DNA of 64,000 bases from Euglena gracilis (Eukaryota; Euglenida; Euglenophyceae; Euglenales), in the NCBI GenBank assembly GCA_039621445.1, contig CP154955.1, forward strand, positions 29,643,471 to 29,707,470, read 5' to 3'. The translations under genes and the position numbers were made by a program. Numbering within the stretch: the stretch's first letter is position 1; the number at the start of each line of letters is the position of its first letter. A model generated the notes under the pieces. It saw only the letters and a list, made by a program, of their open reading frames with translations. It searched no databases and was not told the DNA's origin. This document shows positions 52,400-61,599 of this stretch, piece after piece.

Positions 52400-55300
52400 A
52401 GTGCTGGCCGGATTAGTGCCTACGGGTGTGAAAAACATGCGGTTGTCAAAAAACTCACCAGATATGGACAGTTTTGGTGGGGTGGAAGAGGGCCCCAAAT
52501 GGCAGTACAACCAGTTCCCCTTACATAGGCGCACAAGGGAAACTGTGATTTAGTCCCAAAACTGGAAACCGATCGGGGGTTCCCGTTATGTTCCCCGGGA
52601 TAGCCACTTTGCAGTGCTGGCCGGATTAGTGCCTACGGGTGTGAAAAACATGCGGTTGTCAAAAAACTCACCAGATATGGACAGTTTTGGTGGGGTGGAA
52701 GAGGGCCCCAAATGGCAGTACAACCAGTTCCCCTTACATGGGCGCACAAGGGAAACTGTGATTTAGTCCCAAAACTGGAAACCGATCGGGGGTTCCCGTT
52801 ATGTTCCCCGGGATAGCCACTTTGCAGTGCTGGCCGGATTAGTGCCTACGGGTGTGAAAAACATGCGGTTGTCAAAAAACTCACCAGATATGGACAGTTT
52901 TGGTGGGGTGGAAGAGGGCCCCAAATGGCAGTACAACCAGTTCCCCTTACATAGGCGCACAAGGGAAACTGTGATTTAGTCCCAAAACTGGAAACCGATC
53001 GGGGGTTCCCGTTATGTTCCCCGGGATAGCCACTTTGCAGTGCTGGCCGGATTAGTGCCTACGGGTGTGAAAAACATGCGGTTGTCAAAAAACTCACCAG
53101 ATATGGACAGTTTTGGTGGGGTGGAAGAGGGCCCCAAATGGCAGTACAACCAGTTCCCCTTACATAGGCGCACAAGGGAAACTGTGATTTAGTCCCAAAA
53201 CTGGAAACCGATCGGGGGTTCCCGTTATGTTCCCCGGGATAGCCACTTTGCAGTGCTGGCCGGATTAGTGCCTACGGGTGTGAAAAACATGCGGTTGTCA
53301 AAAAACTCACCAGATATGGACAGTTTTGGTGGGGTGGAAGAGGGCCCCAAATGGCAGTACAACCAGTTCCCCTTACATAGGCGCACAAGGGAAACTGTGA
53401 TTTAGTCCCAAAACTGGAAACCGATCGGGGGTTCCCGTTATGTTCCCCGGGATAGCCACTTTGCAGTGCTGGCCGGATTAGTGCCTACGGGTGTGAAAAA
53501 CATGCGGTTGTCAAAAAACTCACCAGATATGGACAGTTTTGGTGGGGTGGAAGAGGGCCCCAAATGGCAGTACAACCAGTTCCCCTTACATAGGCGCACA
53601 AGGGAAACTGTGATTTAGTCCCAAAACTGGAAACCGATCGGGGTTCCCGTTATGTTCTCCGGGATAGCCACTTTGCAGTGCTGGCCGGATTAGTGCCTAC
53701 GGGTGTGAAAAACATGCGGTTGTCAAAAAACTCACCAGATATGGACAGTTTTGGTGGGGTGGAAGAGGGCCCCAAATGGCAGTACAACCAGTTCCCCTTA
53801 CATAGGCGCACAAGGGAAACTGTGATTTAGTCCCAAAACTGGAAACCGATCGGGGGTTCCCGTTATGTTCCCCGGGATAGCCACTTTGCAGTGCTGGCCG
53901 GATTAGTGCCTACGGGTGTGAAAAACATGCGGTTGTCAAAAAACTCACCAGATATGGACAGTTTTGGTGGGGTGGAAGAGGGCCCCAAATGGCAGTACAA
54001 CCAGTTCCCCTTACATAGGCGCACAAGGGAAACTGTGATTTAGTCCCAAAACTGGAAACCGATCGGGGGTTCCCGTTATGTTCCCCGGGATAGCCACTTT
54101 GCAGTGCTGGCCGGATTAGTGCCTACGGGTGTGAAAAACATGCGGTTGTCAAAAAACTCACCAGATATGGACAGTTTTGGTGGGGTGGAAGAGGGCCCCA
54201 AATGGCAGTACAACCAGTTCCCCTTACATAGGCGCACAAGGGAAACTGTGATTTAGTCCCAAAACTGGAAACCGATCGGGGGTTCCCGTTATGTTCCCCG
54301 GGATAGCCACTTTGCAGTGCTGGCCGGATTAGTGCCTACGGGTGTGAAAAACATGCGGTTGTCAAAAAACTCACCAGATATGGACAGTTTTGGTGGGGTG
54401 GAAGAGGGCCCCAAATGGCAGTACAACCAGTTCCCCTTACATAGGCGCACAAGGGAAACTGTGATTTAGTCCCAAAACTGGAAACCGATCGGGGGTTCCC
54501 GTTATGTTCCCCGGGATAGCCACTTTGCAGTGCTGGCCGGATTAGTGCCTACGGGTGTGAAAAACATGCGGTTGTCAAAAAACTCACCAGATATGGACAG
54601 TTTTGGTGGGGTGGAAGAGGGCCCCAAATGGCAGTACAACCAGTTCCCCTTACATAGGCGCACAAGGGAAACTGTGATTTAGTCCCAAAACTGGAAACCG
54701 ATCGGGGGTTCCCGTTATGTTCCCCGGGATAGCCACTTTGCAGTGCTGGCCGGATTAGTGCCTACGGGTGTGAAAAAAATGCGGTTGTCAAAAAACTCAC
54801 CAGATATGGACAGTTTTGGTGGGGTGGAAGAGGGCCCCAAATGGCAGTACAACCAGTTCCCCTTACATAGGCGCACAAGGGAAACTGTGATTTAGTCCCA
54901 AAACTGGAAACCGATCGGGGGTTCCCGTTATGTTCCCCGGGATAGCCACTTTGCAGTGCTGGCCGGATTAGTGCCTACGGGTGTGAAAAACATGCGGTTG
55001 TCAAAAAACTCACCAGATATGGACAGTTTTGGTGGGGTGGAAGAGGGCCCCAAATGGCAGTACAACCAGTTCCCCTTACATAGGCGCACAAGGGAAACTG
55101 TGATTTAGTCCCAAAACTGGAAACCGATCGGGGGTTCCCGTTATGTTCCCCGGGATAGCCACTTTGCAGTGCTGGCCGGATTAGTGCCTACGGGTGTGAA
55201 AAACATGCGGTTGTCAAAAAACTCACCAGATATGGACAGTTTTGGTGGGGTGGAAGAGGGCCCCAAATGGCAGTACAACCAGTTCCCCTTACATAGGCGC

Positions 55301-58300
55301 ACAAGGGAAACTGTGATTTAGTCCCAAAACTGGAAACCGATCGGGGGTTCCCGTTATGTTCCCCGGGATAGCCACTTTGCAGTGCTGGCCGGATTAGTGC
55401 CTACGGGTGTGAAAAACATGCGGTTGTCAAAAAACTCACCAGATATGGACAGTTTTGGTGGGGTGGAAGAGGGCCCCAAATGGCAGTACAACCAGTTCCC
55501 CTTACATAGGCGCACAAGGGAAACTGTGATTTAGTCCCAAAACTGGAAACCGATCGGGGGTTCCCGTTATGTTCCCCGGGATAGCCACTTTGCAGTGCTG
55601 GCCGGATTAGTGCCTACGGGTGTGAAAAACATGCGGTTGTCAAAAAACTCACCAGATATGGACAGTTTTGGTGGGGTGGAAGAGGGCCCCAAATGGCAGT
55701 ACAACCAGTTCCCCTTACATAGGCGCACAAGGGAAACTGTGATTTAGTCCCAAAACTGGAAACCGATCGGGGGGTTCCCGTTATGTTCCCCGGGATAGCC
55801 ACTTTGCAGTGCTGGCCGGATTAGTGCCTACGGGTGTGAAAAACATGCGGTTGTCAAAAAACTCACCAGATATGGACAGTTTTGGTGGGGTGGAAGAGGG
55901 CCCCAAATGGCAGTACAACCAGTTCCCCTTACATAGGCGCACAAGGGAAACTGTGATTTAGTCCCAAAACTGGAAACCGATCGGGGGTTCCCGTTATGTT
56001 CCCCGGGATAGCCACTTTGCAGTGCTGGCCGGATTAGTGCCTACGGGTGTGAAAAACATGCGGTTGTCAAAAAACTCACCAGATATGGACAGTTTTGGTG
56101 GGGTGGAAGAGGGCCCCAAATGGCAGTACAACCAGTTCCCCTTACATAGGCGCACAAGGGAAACTGTGATTTAGTCCCAAAACTGGAAACCGATCGGGGG
56201 TTCCCGTTATGTTCCCCGGGATAGCCACTTTGCAGTGCTGGCCGGATTAGTGCCTACGGGTGTGAAAAACATGCGGTTGTCAAAAAACTCACCAGATATG
56301 GACAGTTTTGGTGGGGTGGAAGAGGGCCCCAAATGGCAGTACAACCAGTTCCCCTTACATAGGCGCACAAGGGAAACTGTGATTTAGTCCCAAAACTGGA
56401 AACCGATCGGGGGTTCCCGTTATGTTCCCCGGGATAGCCACTTTGCAGTGCTGGCCGGATTAGTGCCTACGGGTGTGAAAAACATGCGGTTGTCAAAAAA
56501 CTCACCAGATATGGACAGTTTTGGTGGGGTGGAAGAGGGCCCCAAATGGCAGTACAACCAGTTCCCCTTACATAGGCGCACAAGGGAAACTGTGATTTAG
56601 TCCCAAAACTGGAAACCGATCGGGGGTTCCCGTTATGTTCCCCGGGATAGCCACTTTGCAGTGCTGGCCGGATTAGTGCCTACGGGTGTGAAAAACATGC
56701 GGTTGTCAAAATCTCACCAGATATGGACAGTTTTGGTGGGGTGGAAGAGGGCCCCAAATGGCAGTACAACCAGTTCCCCTTACATAGGCGCACAAGGGAA
56801 ACTGTGATTTAGTCCCAAAACTGGAAACCGATCGGGGGTTCCCGTTATGTTCCCCGGGATAGCCACTTTGCAGTGCTGGCCGGATTAGTGCCTACGGGTG
56901 AGAAAAAAAATCGGTTGTCAAAAAACTCACCAGATATGGACAGTTTTGGTGGGGTGGAAGAGGGCCCCAAATGGCAGTACAACCAGTTCCCCTTACATAG
57001 GCGCACAAGGGAAACTGTGATTTAGTCCCAAAACTGGAAACCGATCGGGGGTTCCCGTTATGTTCCCCGGGATAGCCACTTTGCAGTGCTGGCCGGATTA
57101 GTGCCTACGGGTGTGAAAAACATGCGGTTGTCAAAAAACTCACCAGATATGGACAGTTTTGGTGGGGTGGAAGAGGGCCCCAAATGGCAGTACAACCAGT
57201 TCCCCTTACATAGGCGCACAAGGACACAAGGGAAACTGTGATTTAGTCCCAAAAATGGAAACCGATCGGGATCTGGGGTTCACGTTATGTTCCCCGGGAT
57301 AGCCACTTTGCAGTGCTGGCCGGATTAGTGCCTACGGGTGTGAAAAACATGCGGTTGTCAAAAAACTACCAGATATGGACAGTTTGGTGGGGTGAAGAGG
57401 GCCCCAAAATGGCAGTACAACCAGTTCCCCTTACATCGGCGCACAAGGGAAACTGTGATTTAGTCCCAAAAACTGGAAACGCCGGATGGCTGCCGCATCG
57501 GGGGTTCCCGTTATTGTTCCCCGGGATAGCCACTTTGCAGTGCTGGCCGGATTAGTGCCTACGGGTGTGAAAAACATGCGGTTGTCAAAAAACTCACCAG
57601 ATATGGACAGTTTTGGTGGGGTGGAAGAGGGCCCCAAATGGCAGTACAACCAGTTCCCCTTACATAGGCGCACAAGGGAAACTGTGATTTAGTCCCAAAA
57701 CTGGAAACCGATCGGGGGTTCCCGTTATGTTCCCCGGGATAGCCACTTTGCAGTGCTGGCCGGATTAGTGCCTACGGGTGTGAAAAACATGCGGTTGTCA
57801 AAAAACTCACCAGATATGGACAGTTTTGGTGGGGTGGAAGAGGGCCCCAAATGGCAGTACAACCAGTTCCCCTTACATAGGCGCACAAGGGAAACTGTGA
57901 TTTAGTCCCAAAACTGGAAACCGATCGGGGGTTCCCGTTATGTTCCCCGGGATAGCCACTTTGCAGTGCTGGCCGGATTAGTGCCTACGGGTGTGAAAAA
58001 CATGCGGTTGTCAAAAAACTCACCAGATATGGACAGTTTTGGTGGGGTGGAAGAGGGCCCCAAATGGCAGTACAACCAGTTCCCCTTACATAGGCGCACA
58101 AGGGAAACTGTGATTTAGTCCCAAAACTGGAAACCGATCGGGGGTTCCCGTTATGTTCCCCGGGATAGCCACTTTGCAGTGCTGGCCGGATTAGTGCCTA
58201 CGGGTGTGAAAAACATGCGGTTGTCAAAAAACTCACCAGATATGGACAGTTTTGGTGGGGTGGAAGAGGGCCCCAAATGGCAGTACAACCAGTTCCCCTT

Positions 58301-60300
58301 ACATAGGCGCACAAGGGAAACTGTGATTTAGTCCCAAACTGGAAACCGATCGGGGGTTCCCGTTATGTTCCCCGGGATAGCCACTTTGCAGTGCTGGCCG
58401 GATTAGTGCCTACGGGTGTGAAAAACATGCGGTTGTCAAAAAACTCACCAGATATGGACAGTTTTGGTGGGGTGGAAGAGGGCCCCAAATGGCAGTACAA
58501 CCAGTTCCCCTTACATAGGCGCACAAGGGAAACTGTGATTTAGTCCCAAAACTGGAAACCGATCGGGGGTTCCCGTTATGTTCCCCGGGATAGCCACTTT
58601 GCAGTGCTGGCCGGATTAGTGCCTACGGGTGTGAAAAACATGCGGTTGTCAAAAAACTCACCAGATATGGACAGTTTTGGTGGGGTGGAAGAGGGCCCCA
58701 AATGGCAGTACAACCAGTTCCCCTTACATAGGCGCACAAGGGAAACTGTGATTTAGTCCCAAAACTGGAAACCGATCGGGGGTTCCCGTTATGTTCCCCG
58801 GGATAGCCACTTTGCAGTGCTGGCCGGATTAGTGCCTACGGGTGTGAAAAACATGCGGTTGTCAAAAAACTCACCAGATATGGACAGTTTTGGTGGGGTG
58901 GAAGAGGGCCCCAAATGGCAGTACAACCAGTTCCCCTTACATAGGCGCACAAGGGAAACTGTGATTTAGTCCCAAAACTGGAAACCGATCGGGGGTTCCC
59001 GTTATGTTCCCCGGGATAGCCACTTTGCAGTGCTGGCCGGATTAGTGCCTACGGGTGTGAAAAACATGCGGTTGTCAAAAAACTCACCAGATATGGACAG
59101 TTTTGGTGGGGTGGAAGAGGGCCCCAAATGGCAGTACAACCAGTTCCCCTTACATAGGCGCACAAGGGAAACTGTGATTTAGTCCCAAAACTGGAAACCG
59201 ATCGGGGGTTCCCGTTATGTTCCCCGGGATAGCCACTTTGCAGTGCTGGCCGGATTAGTGCCTACGGGTGTGAAAAACATGCGGTTGTCAAAAAACTCAC
59301 CAGATATGGACAGTTTTGGTGGGGTGGAAGAGGGCCCCAAATGGCAGTACAACCAGTTCCCCTTACATAGGCGCACAAGGGAAACTGTGATTTAGTCCCA
59401 AAACTGGAAACCGATCGGGGGTTCCCGTTATGTTCCCCGGGATAGCCACTTTGCAGTGCTGGCCGGATTAGTGCCTACGGGTGTGAAAAACATGCGGTTG
59501 TCAAAAAACTCACCAGATATGGACAGTTTTGGTGGGGTGGAAGAGGGCCCCAAATGGCAGTACAACCAGTTCCCCTTACATAGGCGCACAAGGGAAACTG
59601 TGATTTAGTCCCAAAACTGGAAACCGATCGGGGGTTCCCGTTATGTTCCCCGGGATAGCCACTTTGCAGTGCTGGCCGGATTAGTGCCTACGGGTGTGAA
59701 AAACATGCGGTTGTCAAAAAACTCACCAGATATGGACAGTTTTGGTGGGGTGGAAGAGGGCCCCAAATGGCAGTACAACCAGTTCCCCTTACATAGGCGC
59801 ACAAGGGAAACTGTGATTTAGTCCCAAAACTGGAAACCGATCGGGGGTTCCCGTTATGTTCCCCGGGATAGCCACTTTGCAGTGCTGGCCGGATTAGTGC
59901 CTACGGGTGTGAAAAACATGCGGTTGTCAAAAAACTCACCAGATATGGACAGTTTTGGTGGGGTGGAAGAGGGCCCCAAATGGCAGTACAACCAGTTCCC
60001 CTTACATAGGCGCACAAGGGAAACTGTGATTTAGTCCCAAAACTGGAAACCGATCGGGGGTTCCCGTTATGTTCCCCGGGATAGCCACTTTGCAGTGCTG
60101 GCCGGATTAGTGCCTACGGGTGTGAAAAACATGCGGTTGTCAAAAAACTCACCAGATATGGACAGTTTTGGTGGGTTGGAAGAGGGCCCCAAATGGCAGT
60201 ACAACCAGTTCCCCTTACATAGGCGCACAAGGGAAACTGTGATTTAGTCCCAAAACTGGAAACCGATCGGGGGTTCCCGTCATGTTCCCCGGGATAGCCA
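52400..60300 (-). repeat. Highly homogeneous cataggcgcac subfamily block
   Basis: About 37 units share cataggcgcacaagg in place of catgggggcacaagg and differ from one another by very few bases. The exceptions are near 53,640 (two changes), 54,779, 56,707 and 56,900, and a disturbed pair at 57,220-57,520. Such uniformity indicates very recent amplification or gene-conversion-like homogenisation. Confidence 0.88.
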
Positions 60301-60586
60301 CTTTGCAGTGCTGGCCGGATTAGTGCCTACGGGTGTTAAACAAATGCGGTTGTCAAAAAACTCCCTATGGACAGTTTTGGTGGGGTGGAAGAGGGAAAAT
60401 GGAGTACAACCAGTTCCCCTTCATAGGCAAAGCACAAAGCAAAGATTCAGAAGTTTTCTTCTGAGATCAAAGTTGATTGTTCTGAGGGTTTTTCCCTCTG
60501 ACAAATCCAAAGGTGAAACTTGGAGATTGTGAGATTAAAGAATACCACCTGTGGGGGAAGGAGAGAAAGGTGCTGACGTGTCCAGG

Positions 60587-60609
60587 GGCAGATCCCAGAA
60601 GGGTCTGCC
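60587..60609. repeat. Hairpin, 9 pairs with one bulge
   Basis: Arm ggcaga-(t)-ccc pairs with ggg-tctgcc around the loop agaa. It is one of few in the field with a purine loop on the plus strand. Confidence 0.85.
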
Positions 60610-60617
60610 ACGATCTT

Positions 60618-60642
60618 ACCAGCTGTGGGTTTCCACAGTGGT
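60618..60642. repeat. Hairpin, 10 pairs with one bulge
   Basis: Arm acca-(g)-ctgtgg pairs with ccacag-tggt around the loop gttt. The loop is aaac on the minus strand. Confidence 0.88.
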
Positions 60643-60880
60643 GCGACCGTCACAGAACCCACTCTGCAGATATCCTACAGAGCTGGGACGTGCCTGGTAC
60701 ACATCCCCCTCCCAGGGCTACGCCCGATTTCCTTCATGGACCAGGGTTTCCCAGTCCAGTCAGGATATCTGACGCTGCCCCAGGTGGGGTTCACTTCTCC
60801 ATTCGGTGTCTCTCCTTTCCGCACAGTGGCATCCACCCAAAGCCCAAAAACGCGCAAAAGGTTAGCCGCGTTTCGCGGTT

Positions 60881-60905
60881 ACCTATTAGCCGTTTCGGCT
60901 TAGGT
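60881..60905. repeat. Hairpin, 10 pairs with a 2-nt bulge
   Basis: Arm accta-(tt)-agccg pairs with cggct-taggt around the loop ttt. It directly follows another TTT-loop hairpin (ccgcg/cgcgg, 60,866-60,878). Confidence 0.87.
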
Positions 60906-60970
60906 GGGGTGTGAAAAAGCCCACTGTGGGAAACGGGGCTTGGCAGGTTTCCTGACAAAGTGTCCCATCC

Positions 60971-60996
60971 ACCCACTTTGGGTGTGCCAAAGGCAC
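60971..60996. repeat. Two abutting 5-bp hairpins
   Basis: Arms accca/tgggt with loop ctt (60,971-60,983) are followed with no gap by gtgcc/ggcac with loop aaa (60,984-60,996). Confidence 0.85.
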
Positions 60997-61087
60997 GCGG
61001 GGTTGGTCAAGCGATTCGCTGAAAACCCAAGGGAGAGGTGTGGAAGGGGGGGGCAGGCTCTTATCCTGGTCATACCCGGATAAGGCT

Positions 61088-61112
61088 CCTAGGCGGTCAT
61101 ATCCGCACTAGG
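61088..61112. repeat. Hairpin, 9 pairs with one bulge
   Basis: Arm cctag-gcgg pairs with ccgc-(a)-ctagg around the loop tcatat. An outer ggct/agcc pair could extend it. A 7-bp hairpin cttatcc/ggataag (61,060-61,084) lies immediately upstream. Confidence 0.86.
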
Positions 61113-61427
61113 AAACAAAAGCCTACTTACAAAACCGACTGCCGGCGACAGCTTTGCGGGGGTGGGGGGAAAGTAGGGACGAGAGGGGGGCTGGCTTAGG
61201 CCAGAACAGAATTTTTGCTGTCTGGCAGCCTTAAGGGCCTTAGGGCCGAAAAGTGACAAGTTGGCCTATTATTACGGCGTGCGCGCTGTGTGCTGTGCGT
61301 CACTTAGCGGCTTGCCAGGTTTCCCGGCTGCCAAGGTCTTCACAGCAGTAGCTCCTTCACGACGCAATAAGAGGCGATTACCTCCCGCAGACGGTTTCCG
61401 TCCGCATGGTCACTGGTATAATGGGTT

Positions 61428-61438
61428 GGGGGGGGGGG
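61428..61438 (+). repeat. Run of 11 G
   Basis: Eleven G residues follow atgggtt and abut the left arm of the 61,438-61,462 hairpin. On the minus strand this is a C-run. Confidence 0.9.
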
Positions 61439-61462
61439 CTCTTGGATGCTTCCATCCAGAGC
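61438..61462. repeat. Hairpin, 10 pairs with one bulge
   Basis: Arm gctct-(t)-ggatg pairs with catcc-agagc around the loop cttc, which reads gaag on the minus strand. Confidence 0.88.
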
Positions 61463-61521
61463 GCTGAGGGACACAGACCCAGGTTCATCCCAGGGCTGTT
61501 TAGCGATTTCCGCTTCCAGTG

Positions 61522-61537
61522 TATATATATATATATA
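61522..61537. repeat. (TA)8 microsatellite
   Basis: Eight TA dinucleotides between ccagtg and gtgtatgagc, about 60 bp beyond the stop codon of the minus-strand gene. It is fully self-complementary. Confidence 0.92.
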
Positions 61538-61558
61538 GTGTATGAGCTCCATGAAGGC

Positions 61559-61567
61559 GCTTACCTT
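61559..61567 (-). promoter_or_regulatory. Consensus-like 5' splice donor just beyond the stop codon
   Basis: On the minus strand the sequence reads taag followed by gtaagc, which fits the AAG/GTAAGC donor pattern. It lies about 30 nt after the stop of the long reading frame. If used it would place an intron in the 3' untranslated region, or serve an alternative frame. No convincing acceptor with a polypyrimidine tract was found nearby, so this is only a candidate. Confidence 0.25.
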
Positions 61568-61578
61568 ACATGGGCTTG

Positions 61579-61599
61579 GTAATGCCGTTTCGGCATTAC
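61579..61599. repeat. Perfect 9-bp hairpin overlapping the stop codon
   Basis: Arms gtaatgccg and cggcattac flank a ttt loop. The right arm contains the TAA stop (61,596-61,598, minus strand), so the hairpin spans the end of the coding region. In sense RNA the loop is AAA. Confidence 0.92.

Larger units (their letters stand above)
35274..60436 (-). repeat. 213-bp satellite array, inverted (about 118 units)
   Basis: This is the longest array in the window. Subfamilies occupy blocks. Up to about 41.0 kb, mixed 213-bp units dominate. About 41.0-50.9 kb holds 212-bp units lacking one A (cccaaactgg). About 50.9-52.2 kb returns to 213 bp. From about 52.4 kb units carry cataggcgcac in place of catgggggcac. 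Copies become ragged after 60,300 and the last recognisable piece is near 60,430. The tolerance of a 212-bp length argues against a conserved reading frame. Confidence 0.95.
60437..61595. other. Non-satellite flank downstream of the minus-strand gene, no second gene supported
   Basis: Sequence here is neither satellite unit nor minisatellite. Frames are short on both strands, and the longest (133 codons, plus, 60,513-60,914) has no recognisable features. What stands out is the density of short inverted repeats: at least 14 with arms of 4-10 bp. There is also a run of 11 G and a (TA)8 tract. No consensus polyadenylation signal is seen on the minus strand, so the end of the gene's transcript cannot be placed. 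Confidence 0.7.

Noticed and set aside
61478-61492. tRNA-like B box (ggttcatcc)
   Set aside because: It lacks the A box, cloverleaf arms and correct spacing. Similar ggttcatcc words at about 63,439 and 63,548 lie in coding sequence.
60437-61595. Long terminal repeat flanking a retrotransposon
   Set aside because: No paired terminal repeat, primer-binding site or polypurine tract could be identified, and only one side of the gene is in view.
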